DNA of 64,000 nt from Takifugu bimaculatus (taxonomy: Eukaryota; Chordata; Actinopteri; Tetraodontiformes; Tetraodontidae): the NCBI GenBank assembly GCA_004026145.2, contig CP034975.1, positions 15,876,955-15,940,954 on the forward strand, read 5' to 3'. Within the stretch, counting starts at the first letter, position 1; each line of letters opens with the position of its first letter. Positions 1 through 13,721 of the stretch are shown one piece after another. Both the position numbers and the translations under genes were made by a program. The notes under the pieces are model-generated. The model ran no database searches, was not told the origin of the DNA, and worked only from the letters and a program-made list of their open reading frames with translations.

Positions 1-71
1 ATCCATTTCACACAACCTTTTTGGTTGTAATGTCACCATTGTGTGTGTGTGTGTGTGTGTCATGTGTTCAG

Positions 72-150
72 GGTCCACCCATGTCTCGTCACTCTGTACG
101 GGGAGGAGGTGGATGAGGCAGAGTCAGCGGTCTCTTGCAGCTGCATCTAA
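72..150 (+). CDS. cerkl: Ceramide kinase-like protein, last coding exon (partial gene)
   Basis: The exon opens after the acceptor at 70-71 and runs in one frame to TAA at 148-150. It encodes a short tail, VHPCLVTLYGEEVDEAES followed by VSCSCI. The V-H-x-x-L-V-x-L-Y/F pattern matches the C-terminal end of the ceramide kinase/CERKL diacylglycerol-kinase-like family. The first base completes a codon from an upstream exon outside the window. The position supports the call: the gene ends tail-to-tail with itga4, as CERKL and ITGA4 do in human. A (GT)10 tract at 41-60 lies just before the acceptor. CERKL is linked to retinal protection and oxidative stress; its kinase activity is disputed. The call rests on 26 residues plus synteny; ceramide kinase itself is the alternative. 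Confidence 0.72.
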
Positions 151-1570
151 ATCCAGCGGGGGTCTGCTTTGTGGTATCTGACACAAATCTCCACTTCCTC
201 CATTTCCTTTAATTCAAGTAAACCATGTCGGATGTGAGTGCCCCCCCCCCCTTCCCCGGCCTGAACTGCAGAAACACAGGTAGAGTTCAGCTGCCATAAT
301 AATTCAGATCAAAGTGCTGAGACAGCTGCCGCATCAGGACCTCAAAAGTGTTGAAAAGACACAGATATATTTGTTTTACTGCATTTTAGAATCACCAAAG
401 GCCGTCAGGGGGATGTATTCTGTTTCTGAGTGAGACTGAATGTTTTTTAAACATGTTTTTGTATTTAGAAGTGCTTTTTCTATGCCAACAGTGGAAACTG
501 GCTTTGTTTTTGATCAGAACAAGGACGTCAGGCGTAGCTCAACAAGCCTTTATTTTATTAGTAATGTGTTGTAAAAGCAGTGAGACTCCAGTGCAGAACT
601 TCGCATTAACAAAGAGAAATGAATTCATCAAATCAGCTGAAATCCTTCGGTGTGGTGTCCAATTACAACAATGCTTTCCAATATTTTAAATACCCCATTT
701 CAAGTAATTCAAGCATCTTCTCCCCTGTTACTGGTTTGTTTTTCTACTGTACTTTTTCATCCAAACTTTATTCCCTAATCTGCTCATCTTAGTTAATCTT
801 TTTTTTTTTATTGTATTCATTCAACTCGATGTTAATTAAAGCATTTTATTTTACAAATAATATTGTACTGTAAAATTTCAACAGGGATGTCATGTTGGAA
901 TGTTGTTATGTCCCTCATTGAAAATTGGGAATAATTAGAAGGGTTCAAATGTTTATGAATGATGATGGACAGTATAAATAGAAACATGGTCACACTGGAC
1001 ACAGACACACTTCATCCTCTTTATCAGTCAGAGACTATTTAGCACTGTTGCTGCTGTATAAAAAGTATAATTTATTTTCTCTCCATGTCACAGCTAACTA
1101 TTAAAATAGGACCATTATGAGTCACTTTGCTGAGTCTGCTGGACTGTCCTGATGGTCTCCACCCTGGCTTGATCTTTATTTTATAATTAACTGCAAAATC
1201 CTGTCATGTATATAAAACCAAAACTAATAAAATAAAACTCTTCTGCCCCAAGTGCTTATTCAGGGAAAAGTCAGCTTCTAATCAGCCAGTCAGCTTCTAT
1301 TATTATTATTATTTAACCCTGAATCGTCTAAGAATAGCAACTGTTGGCTGAAAACCAGGTGAATGCAGGTAAATCAGGGGCGACGTTTCTGTAACAAACG
1401 TAACTATTTTTCCTGTCATTATTACAGAGGAGAGTTTCTCTTCAAGCTGCAGCTCTCATATAAAAGCATCAATAACATGCTGACCCATCTGCTTGCACAG
1501 TAGTTTGTACTCTCAGTGGTGTTCCTGTTGGAAGTGGAGAAAAACCTTTAGCCAATAAAAATAAAGTGAT
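151..1570 (+). other. cerkl: Probable 3' UTR of cerkl
   Basis: AT-rich non-coding sequence follows the cerkl stop. Overlapping AATAAA signals occur at 1226-1236 and at 1554-1566, either of which could end the transcript. I see no coding exon here. The reverse strand also carries AATAAA motifs (plus-strand TTTATT near 545, 843 and 1168) that could end the convergent itga4 transcript, so the two 3' UTRs may overlap. The boundaries are inferred from poly(A) signals only. Confidence 0.45.
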
Positions 1571-1869
1571 TCTTAAAAACCTGGCGTAAGTGGATGTTTA
1601 GTGGAAAAGCGGTCCCAATTCCTTACCAAAGACAAGTGTTCTAGTTTTACTGTAGCAGCACATCACAGCACCAAGTGATTACTTCTGTCTGGAAAATGTT
1701 GTATAGTGCAACACGGGCTGTGTGTGATTGTGTACACACACACAAACACAGACACACACACTCACAGACGCACAAACCACTCAGTTCAAAAACAACAGAA
1801 AATTTAACAAAAGAAAATTTAAACATAAAAAAATAAAGACCAGCCGGCAGAAATGTGCTTCCTTTGTTT

Positions 1870-2015
1870 TGTTGTTAAGTGGGCTCAAAGCAGGAAGGTT
1901 GTGTGTTTGATTCCAGCCTGGGCCTTTCCTGCGTTCACATGTCCTTCCCGTGGTTTTCATCCAAGTTCCCTGGTTTCATTCCACAGTCCAAAACATGCCC
2001 AGTAGCACCCCCGCG
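1870..2015 (+). repeat. Dispersed fish repeat fragment with tRNA-promoter-like box
   Basis: The stretch contains a B-box-like GTTTGATTCCAGCC and then a segment resembling the widespread fish repeat whose hallmark is a 'cctcccacagtccaaagacatgc'-type run; here it reads CATTCCACAGTCCAAAACATGC. A related, more diverged copy lies in a usp9 intron at about 47,780-47,990. Family identity is from memory of the teleost repeat landscape. Exact ends are uncertain and no target-site duplication was identified. Confidence 0.45.
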
Positions 2016-2387
2016 ACCATAGTTAGGAATAAATGGTGGTGGAGAGTTGAAATGACGTTCCACAAATCACATCCCATTTTTACAGGCCCGTGTGTGTGTT
2101 CATCTGCAGTATTGTTTTTTTTGATGTTATATCCCATCTGGTGATTAAAGAACATCAGGGTTGGTGCGGCGGTGTGCGTCGTGCAGATGTTCTCCTCCAT
2201 CACAGACGGTCTTCTTGTGATCCCCGCGCCAGACCAGGCCCGGACAGACCTCGCTGGCTGGCGACGTTTCCACAGCGTTCAACAGTTTCAGACTGACGCG
2301 CTTGTGGCTGGCGGCCGTCCAGTCCTTGCTGTCCACGTGGAGATGTAAACCACTGTCAAAGGTCGAGGCCAAAGGGGTCGCGCCTGG

Positions 2388-4295
2388 TTATGAAGTGCTC
2401 TCCCGTTCGTTGCTTTTGGGAACGTAATCCCAGCTGTCTCTGTTAAACTCCTCTTCCTTTTTTTTCTGGAGGTTCCTCTTAAAGAAACCAGCCTGAAAAA
2501 CACAGACAGGCAGCTGATGACGGCGGGATAAAAAGTTGTGTGTGATATGTAGCACTCATACGATTCTATTGCACTTTTACTGTCTTTGCATTCCTCCATA
2601 CTGACGTTTACCTTTGCATTACATTCATTTACTGTGGTTGTTGTGCGTGTACTGTTGTCGTGGATACCAGAACTTTGTGATAAGCAGTAGTTTATTTGCT
2701 CTCATGTATTGTCATGCGGGAACGTTCCAAACCTCGATGGTAGTTCGTAAAACAGAGTCAAAGATATTCACCTTCCACAGACACCAGACGAGGGCAGCCA
2801 AGATCACCAGGCCTAAAATTAAACTGACAACGATGATGAAGATCTTCACCAGTGCCGAAGGCTTTTGGGTGAAAAGAGCTTCAACCACCACCTGCGGACG
2901 AACAACCCCAGTGCCATGAAGCTTTGCCACTTTGTGTAGGAAACGTCTGCAGGTGAACTCATCAGGTGCCTAAAACATGGAGCTGTTGACCGGGTTGGTT
3001 TTACCTCCTGTGAGCGGTTGTCCGTGAATGAGGATGGTGTGAGGGTCCGCTTTGGGACTTGACATTACTGCTGTACTCTCAATCCTTCATGATACCATGG
3101 CGACCCTGAGACAAGGAAATGGAAATGCATTCTTTGGTGATCCAGGTGCAAAAACACATTATTTACTGCCTACGTCTGTACATGCCAACCCTCTACACTT
3201 GAAATAGAGCGTTCAGGAACTGGCTGAAGATCATGAGCAGGTCTGTTCTGTTCCCCTGATAATTCACCTCAAATGAGGCAGATAAAAAGCCTGCAGTTGA
3301 TTTCCAACACCTTATTTGACTGCAGCTGTCGATACGAACTCCAAGAAGATGTTAATCTGAGTGAAATATCCCATTATTAAGTGGCAAGTAAACAAATAAA
3401 TCTGTGAGTTTGAGAGAGCCTTAAGGCAAATGATTTACTGTTCAGCTCAACATCAAAAGTCCTGGAAGACACAGAGAGCAACACAGATGATGATGATGGC
3501 CACAGTTTTCCATTATTAAAAAAAAATAAAAAATCACAGTCTAGAATCCCTAATCCACGAGGGACACCCGGACGATAGTGGATGCAGAAGATTTACAACG
3601 TGGAAAATCTGCATCCACAACTCAGACTGATTCTGACAGAAGTCTGAGACTCATGAAACGGATTCTTTCATCAGACTGAGACCGCGATTAACTTCAAAAC
3701 AGAAAAGACAAGGAGAAGAAAAGCTCAGTCCCAGTAAAAGCTCAGCATGTGTCACACATGGCGGAGGCTGACGTGCACCGAGAATGTGCGTGACTGTTAG
3801 CAGAACAGAGGCAAATGCTACAAAACGTGGAAAAAGAACTATCTCCAGAGAGCAAGTTGATGCCGATGGCATCCATTTGATTTCCACCTGCTTCAAAAGG
3901 CTTAATGATGAGAGGCGAAGGCGTCCTTGCTGACACCAGCAGCCAGGACACCAAAGCAGCAGGACACGCCTTCAGGAAACCTAAACAAGTGTTGTCTGTG
4001 TGTTTTACCGGAGCTTGAAGGAGCACATTAGGGTTGAGCTTGACCTCCAGGTGAATGCTGGCTTCTCTCCCCACCTCCAGGTTACCAAGATGACACACCA
4101 GCTGCTCGCACATCTCATCACCGCGACCACAAAACTGCCCAGAAACATCATCATGTAAATGTGACGCTTCTCTTTTTAAAAAACAAAACAAAACATATAT
4201 TAAAAGACACAAGGTGAGCCAAATGAGTACTCTGGAAAAAATATAAATTTAGTTCATTCAGTTGGAATGTGAATCGCTTTAATCTCATAACTAGA

Positions 4296-4326
<31 letters not shown>

Positions 4327-5997
4327 AGAGAGAGAGACAGTACCATTCTACGGGTGGAAACGGATGAGAAGAAGAAGATGAGTTGTTTAATGACGGAAGC
4401 TTGAGGGACATCGCAGTCGTCGATAACTGAGATGGTTTGATCACTGAGTGAACACACACCGTGGGATGGCTGCGAAGCAAAAGAACAGAGTGCTTCATGA
4501 CAGTACACGTGCTGCTGCCTGACATATACACACACACACACACACATCAACCAGGAAGCACGCAGACGCCACTGGGGCTGAGCATGAAAGCCACCAAACA
4601 CCTGCGTACCTGCCAGTCGACCAGCTGCAGCAGCCTGTGCCTGTAGGGCGTCAGGATCTTCGGCAGCATGATCACAACCACCGTGTCTCTGGACCTGCTG
4701 GGACCAGAATTTAACACCTGCGGACGGACAAAAGAGCCGATGCAGCAGATGAGGGGAGATTAAAGCAGGTGGAGGCCGAACGTGCACCCACCGTAGCGAT
4801 CCGCCTACCTTGTACGTGTAGTTAAACGATTCAGTGTAGCATTCGACCGAGGTGGCTTCTTCATCCCCGAAGACAAACGAGTTGGGAGTGACGAACCTGC
4901 AGGAGAAAACCAACCTTATCGGAGATGCTGGCGCTGGTCCGCCGATTTAAAAAGAAACGCTCTATTTTGGGGTAATTCAGTGACTCTGCATCACGACAGG
5001 AGACGCACCCATGCACATTAACGTTGACTCCATATTTGAGGGGGAGCGTCAGACTGATGCTGTTGTCATGGAGATACTCCTCATTCTCGAGGTTATCACT
5101 GCAAAGAAAAGGCAAACTTTCACCGTGGGTGTAAACAGCGAACAGCCAGGGCCAGATGTGTCCCAGATGTCCGGCATCAATCAGGCAACTTTTCATTCGG
5201 AGACATATTTTGGGTGAAATTACAGACTTGTGCAGCTGGAAATATTCCATTTGTTGTTCCCTGGGTTCAGAAATGAAGACATAATGATGGGAGCGAACAC
5301 GCCGTCCTCACCTGCTGGCGTTGAGGTGGAGGATGATGTCACCAGGCGTGCTGTTTTGGTTAACATCTAAGAGGAAGCTGATGTTCACCTGAACAAATAC
5401 AGAAACACAGTTTCACACCCTTGCAGTTGTGTTTATAAATGGCAGCAGCAGGGTGAGAAGAGGGTTTTTTCTGTCTTTAAAATTGCTCTTGTTCTGAGCG
5501 ACTGCCTTTCTGAGAACTTTCATTTGAATAAAATCTAAAAATGCTGTTCTGTCTTTTCAAAAAGGAACCTGGTGGTTTTAAAAGTTTCTTTCTCAATTTT
5601 TTTTTTTTTACAGTTGTGAAAGCAATAATGAGGACTTCCCAAACCTCGTCTTTGACCTCTGGACTACATTTCTCTGCAAGACTTAGTAATGCTCCCTGTG
5701 TTCAGCATAAATGTTGACCCCTGACCTTCCTGTCCTGGCTTTCTCAGTAACTCAGGACCTTCTCAATGACTGTGGGATTCCTGTACTTGATGACGCTTCT
5801 AACCTGCAGCCACTTTCAGAGTGTGAAATAAACAAAGATGGAAGCTGGCATTGATTTCAAATGAACTTTTCTAGACTTTTCTGTTCGCTGTACCTGACTG
5901 TGGGCAGACAGGAGGAGGCTGGTGAGGCTGCAGTCAACATCCACAGTTGTGCTGTTAACTTCCTGTGTCACATCACAGCTCACCCTGTTGTCCTCCT

Positions 5998-6033
<36 letters not shown>

Positions 6034-8844
6034 CTCGTTGGTTTGGCTGAGGCTACACTTGAGGCGTTCAATATTGCATGAAATTGAACTGAGCCATTAA
6101 TGACCTGTTATAACCCCTCAAAAAGCACAAAATACAAGTTTAGAAAGTGGCTATTTGCTCGCGAGGAGTGTGACCTCACATTCTGCAGCACTTTATTGTA
6201 GTGGATGTTGCTGGGGAACCGCAGTGACAGTCGAGGCAAGAAGGCGTCATCTCCAGCGTTTCGGAGGGCAGTTTTCAACACGATGGTGTTTCCAGAGCCA
6301 AGAGCAAAATACTGGCTGCTGACTGAAGACATGAACAGATGTATGACACAAACAGATGCATATATGATGTATATAAGTGAAGCTAAAAGCTTTAATCACA
6401 TTTAGGTTTATATTAAATCCAATGTGCTGGAAGATCGAGGCAAAACTTTCTGGATCTATTATATAGGATATAACAGCAGCTCCAGAGACAGCAGCAGCTG
6501 GAGAGCAGGGCGCCCCCCCCCCCAGCCTGATGCTTTAAATAGATCTGACGTAATAAGCGTGAGGCATTATTCAGCAGGGATCCCTCAAGATTCAGTTGAG
6601 AATCTTCTTTAACCTCTCTGCCAACCCAATGTAAGGACTCACGAATCTGACTTATGCGTGACCCTGAAGGGTGGAAACACTAGGGTGTGTGTGTGTGTGT
6701 GTGTGAGTGTGTGTGTTTCTTACTGTGGGAGCATCAGTTCTGCTGACAGCTGCATGTTGGTGGAACAGTTCACCAGAGAACAGGATCGAGCAAATTGTGT
6801 CTGATAAAGAGAAGCGTATATTTATTCATTGTTGTTTTAATACAATGAAATAAAAAATCTTCTAGTGAACTCACACTCCTCTATTATTCAATAGTTTGGT
6901 GACCTTTGTAACGGGTAAATCTGCCTAAAATATGCAGGAATTTGTTGAAATCCCCTAATTTCTGCTTAAATAAACTTTCTTTACAATTAGCCAGAAATAA
7001 ACTTGTGCCCCCTCAAGTTTGAGTTTTTGGGATTTTTCCCTGCGAAATTTTAAACGTGGAAAAGTTCTTCCTGAAAAGTTCAGCTGCTAATCCTTCCACC
7101 ACAAGCATGCGAGTAACCAAGGAGAGTCCATCCATCCCTGCCTCAACATCCATCCGATGGCCTTGCTGGGTCATGTGACTCAAGCAGGGGACTCAACTCA
7201 AGAGCATTTTTGACTAGAAACTGATGGTTTTTTAAATCTAAAGTTGGATTTCGATGCGAAACAACAAACTGTTGCTGGTTAAACAGCTGTGCCCGATCCG
7301 CTGGGTACCTGGTTGGTGATTCGGTTCTGGTGTCCGGGGCTCTGCTGCAGAATGGGTTTTAATGGAGGGAAGGCGTTGGCGTTGCCTCTGTGCGGGCTTG
7401 TTTCGCTGTGACTGTAGGAGACCTCAAACTCAACCGGAGTAAAGATGTCCCTCACGTCTTTCTGTAAAAGGCAAAAACAGAAGGACGCCCAACTTATCCA
7501 GTCGGTCAACATCTGGGTTCATGTTCTCCATCCAGGTCGCTGCAGCCTTAAATCCTAAAGCTGAACAAATCTGGACTTTTGGTTTTCACAGGACTGCCCT
7601 CAAACGCAGCACCCAGACCCTCTGTGTTGGTGGGTGCGTTACCTTCTGGTGAGCCACGTGTGTCAAACAGGTGATCTGGCCAGGTCGCGCCCTCACCCGC
7701 CCCCTGGTGCTATTGGACGATCCGTTATAATGGAAATAGAAACGATGAGGAAAGGACGGTTTATGGAGGGGATCAGCCGTCAGGTTATATTGAAGATCTG
7801 AGGAAGAGAAGGGGAGGAATGTGTCAGCAGCTTCAACCCTGCTGGGGGAGGAAGGAGCCTCTTAACTGATTCATTAGATATTGTTATTGACAATGTTGCT
7901 TTTACCATCACTGCAACCATGTGGCAGCAGTTGGAATGCTGGCAATATGGCGCGCTCTCTCATTTGTAGCACCGTTTTTATGTGCGGCCCAGTCTTCCTC
8001 GTTTATTTCAACACCCTACCACCCACCGTGCTCTGCCTACCTCGCACTGCACGTAGCCTTAACGTGCGGCTTTGCTGTCCATTATTAGGATATTCCTGCA
8101 GATGTTAGAAATGCTCAGCTGCCTCCAGATGGATGAGCATGACATGGGATGATGTTCACTGGGGGGCATTTGTTTATTTGTGGTCATCTGGACCCACTCA
8201 TGGTGGAGGCTTTGGAGTGCTGACACGGATGGATGCATTTAAACTCTTCTGTTTGATTTAAGTTGTCTCACTTTTTAAAAAATGCCCCCCTGAAAGTCTC
8301 TAAAACTGTCCACCACGGCTCTAGAAGCAAGGATGCATCAGCATCTACGTACCGATGGCTCCTCTGAACTGCCGGGACCTGACGCTGAAGCAGATGGACA
8401 CGTTGAAGCACACGGTGGGGGCGTCCTGTTCTCTGCATGTTGCCATCTGCTGGTCAATCTGCTCAGGCAGGACAAGAGACACCTTCACCTGGACAACAGG
8501 CCGCGTCCTAAAACAAAAAATACATTTACACATTTAAACAACAGAGTTCTAAAATCAAAGAAGTCACTCTTGTCCAGTCTAGAATCATCGCTGCTTCACC
8601 TCAGCACAACAGCAGAATCGGAGAGGAACGCACCAACGGCTACATCTGGAAGACAGATTTATAACAGATAAGAAAATGATGTAAACAGGGAAAAAAGAGT
8701 TGAATGAGCTTGTAGTGTGTGTGTGTGTGTGTGTGTGAGGGTAGCCATTACCCTGGTAGCCATTGTGATCTATGTCAACGCCAGAGGTCAGTGATTGGCC
8801 AAACATTTGAAGTTTATGACCCAGAGTGGATCCAGTGATCCTCT

Positions 8845-8921
<77 letters not shown>

Positions 8922-10609
8922 GTTGAATGTCACAGAACAGATGTGAATGCATCAGCGCAGCCATCAGTGAGGGTACCTGAGAGGGAGCTGCTGAGATGCC
9001 CTCCTTCCTACCGTTGTAGATGTAGACGGCTCCATTCAGGTTGTCTTCATGAGGGGCTCCGATGGCCACATCTGCTCACAAAGAAGGTTCTAGTCAACAT
9101 TTTATAAGCTGCTTCTTTTGTCTCTGATCATTAAAACTCCAATAGGTAACCTGGAAAACAGGACTGATACCTGTCAGCAAGGACACATTTACATGTGATA
9201 AATTTAAAGAAATGCTATTGATACTAGAATAAATACTAGTTTAGACCTGTTTTTTTAATTGTAGAAACACTAAGGAGCAACAATCTAGCAGGTGTTAGGG
9301 TTAAGGTTAGGGGACTAAGCTGATAGCTCCATAGATATCTTACTTCTATACAAATAAAAGCACTCATGGAAATGTAAAAGCGATCTAAATTGGGATGGAT
9401 TCCAAATCCAACACATTTGACTGTTAAATCATCCACTTTTAACTTTACTTCCAGACTCTGTGTGACCCCTTTGTAAAATACAAATGAACAGACTGAGTGC
9501 TGCTCAGGACATCTCAGGCTTTCGGATTATTACAGCAAGAGAAAACTCCCCCCCGGTTCCTTTAATATTGAAGTGTGTCTTTCAGAGATGAGAGAGGAGA
9601 GCTTCTACGAGGTACGTGTGCAGTCCATTATATAGTCTAATTACAGGACAGGTTCAGTCACAGAGCAACAACAGCTTGTCATTACTTTTTTAATGGCGCT
9701 AACAGCACACTCTGACCCTCCGGCTCACACCCCCATCAAGAAAATGGGAAAAGAAAACGGATGTTTCCCTGTTATTAGCAAAAGGCAGAGACTGATGTCG
9801 TCTTTGCAGGTGGCTAAATGTGAGTGTTCTGGGTTCGGGCTGGTGGAGACGCATTCATTACAACCACATACTGCAGTAAAGGTACCGCTGAAGGTCACTC
9901 CAGCTGATCTAGAGGAGCCCTTCATAGGCCACTTGAATTACTTTTCCTCTGAAACAGTGTTAGTGGTGGTAGAAATCACTCAGCAGTTATATTTAGGGTG
10001 GCGTTTGCATTAAACAGTGCTGACTGGAACGTTGTTAGAAGGGCGTGTGCGATGGTGTCGCATTTAGTGTGAAGATGTCAGATATAGTGCTGCTGCGGTC
10101 TTTACCGGGATAACCGTCATCGTCCAGGTCCCCCAGGTCAGCAACAGTCTCTCCAAACCGAGCAGCGTAGGCGTCGCTGCCCGTCAGCTGAAACGCTGCC
10201 TCTGCCAACTTTCCCTGAGATCAAATACAGTTCTTTAACCAAAGCGCTAGAGACACTAGATTCGTGCTTTCACAGTACTGAGCTGTTTTATATTGGGATT
10301 ATGTGTGAGGAGTTATCATTAAATTCCTTCTTCGCTTCACAGCAATCGCGAATCGCAATGAGGACCTGCATTATAAACAATTATTTCAAGGTTTTGGGAA
10401 AACTAAACTTATTTTCTCCCATTACAGCCTGAACTCCAGCAAAAATATTTTAAATTACACCTGTGAGCCAACACTGTCAATCTCATTTTATCTTATTTAT
10501 TATCAGCTGCAGCTACTGTGTACAAATCTGTAAATGTCGCATCAGCCATGTTGGAGGGTAAAGACACATCCTCATCAAGCATCTATATGGTGTCTGTCAC
10601 TATCAAGAC

Positions 10610-10655
<46 letters not shown>

Positions 10656-13072
10656 GTGTGTGTGAGGGCCCCACCTGACCCTGGTTGATATACACATGGA
10701 CTCGTCCCTCCTCCCTGGTGGCGCCTGTTGCCATCGGCGCACCAACCAGCAAATCTGACAAGCCATCAGCGTTGAGATCGATGGCGCACACGCTGGAGCC
10801 GAAGTACGATCCCAACTACGCAAACACACACACACACACACAGCAAATACACATACAGTACATGCAGCGGATCATTTTCAACAGAAGCCGATGCTAAGCG
10901 GCGCCTCACCTCTTGCCCAGACACTTCAGAAACGATTCGTAGGAAGCTTTTGTCTATAGTGAAGATAAAGACCTGCACATTAAAAGATACGCATTAAACA
11001 GCTGCAGCACACGACGCAAAGAAAAACTCCATTTGAACGTTATTTACACGCTCCACTGCTGAATCGAGGACAGCAGGTAGCAGGACGGCCTTACCTTGCC
11101 TTTTTGGTAGTACTGCGGGGCTCCGCCCACTACCTCCACGCTGTCAGGGCTCAGAAAGTGGCCAGCTCCAACAGAGTAGCCTGATCATGAGCAGGACACG
11201 TCACAATGTGTTAGTCCCCAGCTCATTTCTCTTATGCCATTATTTTCATATAATTACTTTTGTGTTTTTATTTCCCATTGCAATGATAAAATAAATGGAT
11301 TTTTCAGACTTGCCTATTAAAATCATCAGGGTTAAAGGTTGTCAGCAACCCTTCCATATAAATTTGTGTTCACTGAGTTCAGTTTAAGAGCCTAGTTATG
11401 GGATTGCTGTAACTGTGACCATTTATGGGTTGACAGAGTCAAAAGGGACTTTGTCCTGCATCAGTCTGAACTAAGGCTGAGCTATTTTTTCATCAAACGC
11501 TGATAGAAGCAAAACAATTAAAATCCGCCCAACGAAGAGAACAACACGTTCTGCTCAACGTCCTGTTTCACATCCTCTGCACAAAAAAATAACTAATGCT
11601 GACATATCTATGCACAAAGGTTGTCACTCTCCTCTTGTGAAACGTGACGTTTTCGTGGGTTCATGAACAAACATCAAAAACCCTTCACAGTTGTGGCTGC
11701 GCTCTTTCCTCGAGCTTCACTCTCTGAGCCGCAGCAGCGCTTCAGCACCGCTGCTGCGGGCGGCTCAGAGGCCTCTGATTCCGGTATCTTTGACTCAGCT
11801 TTGAAGCTATTTCGATAACCTGCAGTGACAGAACGGCATGAACTCCCTCCGAGGTCAAATGGAGGACAGGGAAGTCCGGCCAGTGCAGAATTCAAAGCAA
11901 TATTCTGTGATCACTGGCAGAAAAGCATCTGTTAAATGTATATTCTCTGGCCCCTATGCTGCAGAAAATTGTTGTCATCTCTTAATCCACATCTGATGTG
12001 TTGACAGATGTTGGATTTTTTTTATTTTAAGCCCTCCAAGTGTGACAGATTGAAACCATAGAAAAATGTTGTATACATTGTTTGTGCCGCTTCATTTACC
12101 TAAGTAGCTTCCGAAGCTGACAGCTCCGGTTTCATCGTCCAGGTACACAGACATCCCCCCACTGGAGGTGTTAAAGACCAGAACTGAACCCGTCCAATAA
12201 GAGGTCCCTGGAGCTCCCATTATGATTAAATCCTGAGGCAGACAGGGACAAAACAAGGTTTCAGTGATAGGTGACGTCTTCCAGCCTCCCTACGATTATA
12301 ACTCATTTATCATATTTTTTTATTATTGGTTTTGGGATTAAATCTGTTCTGATTCTGCTTGTACGCTTCTTTCATTCTCTGTGCCACTGACCCGGGTCAG
12401 GAAGTTGGAAATACCCGCTTGACACGAGCCATAATCCTCGCCAAACTTCTTCTGGTAATCTGCAGGAAAAGAAGGCCGGCGGCATGTTTAAAGGTGAGGG
12501 CGAGCAAACAGCAGTGGAAAAAACCCAACTGTTGTTGCTTCCTGCAGCCACACAGCTGCTGCTTTCACACCGACTGCAGCACACAGAGAATGATGAGGCC
12601 TGGACCGGACCCAGACATCAAACGTGAGAGAAACAAACAGCAGAACAGCTGGTGAAAACTGCTGGGATGGATCATACCTATGTACCGTAAATGCAAATGG
12701 GCCATGGGCCACACGTAACACAATAATGTAACTAAAAGAACATATAACGGACTTTCTGAAAACAGTAACAATAACATGCTAATATTATGCACCCATCATG
12801 TGCTGCCCACACATGTAGCCTTATCGCTATGACCCAACTGCCACTGTATGTGGAAATATCCCAGAATGTCCAGGTGTGTGATAAAATCATCCCAAGCTTT
12901 GTTTCGTGTGTGTGTGAATACCTCTGTAGCAAGGAATAATGGGTTGGGTATGTCTCAAGTCATTTCCATAGCGATAACAGACTCCATTAGGCAGTTTGTG
13001 AGTCTGACTGTCTGTCTGGCTGTAGAAAATGTTCTTCCAGCGATGAGCACACGCCTGAAAGCACACAAACAG

Positions 13073-13108
<36 letters not shown>

Positions 13109-13407
13109 TATGACACATAAACATGTGATATTGATTTTAAGGCTAGTGTCTTGTGACAGTCCATGTGTGTCAATAAGTTTGAGGACTCTCATACATTTTG
13201 GACTGAAATTTACAGAATGGCTGTTGTTTTTGGTTTCTTTTTACAGATGTAGTGGGTCAAAGCTTTTATATGTAATACTGAATTCCCATTTGCGAGAGCT
13301 TGGATCAGCACACAGAGCAGCAGAACACAAGATTAATACAGGAATACTAGAAAATACAGTAGATCACTGATGCTTATATGATGACAAGACTGAAGAGGTT
13401 TTACAGC

Positions 13408-13449
<42 letters not shown>

Positions 13450-13683
13450 TTGTGCTTGCTACATACTGAGTACGAAAATCCTAATTTTACTAGCAAAGTG
13501 AGGAGGGGAAGTGAGGAGCAAGTCCTCACAACTTCAAAGAACTGTTTGAGGTTGACATTAGAATTAGGTTTAGGTTATAGTTGGGGTCAGGGTTAGGGGG
13601 TTAGTTAGGGTGGTTGGGATTAGGGTAAAGGGTAACACATTATGTCAATGAAAGCCTTCACAAAGATAGACGTACAAGGATGA

Positions 13684-13721
<38 letters not shown>

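Noticed and set aside
3742..4212. 156-residue reverse-strand frame
   Set aside because: Only 4009-4134 is real coding sequence (itga4 exon 25). The extensions run into introns, and the phase shows the exon starts at TTTCTGGGCAG|TTT.
5011..5217. 68-residue plus-strand frame beside itga4 exon 21
   Set aside because: It is antisense to exon 21 and its flanking intron and has no independent support.
8788..9107. Frames dominated by alternating Cys-Val or Thr-His
   Set aside because: They are translations of the (AC)n tract in itga4 intron 11 joined to real exon sequence. The same applies to all similar frames at CA/GT tracts.
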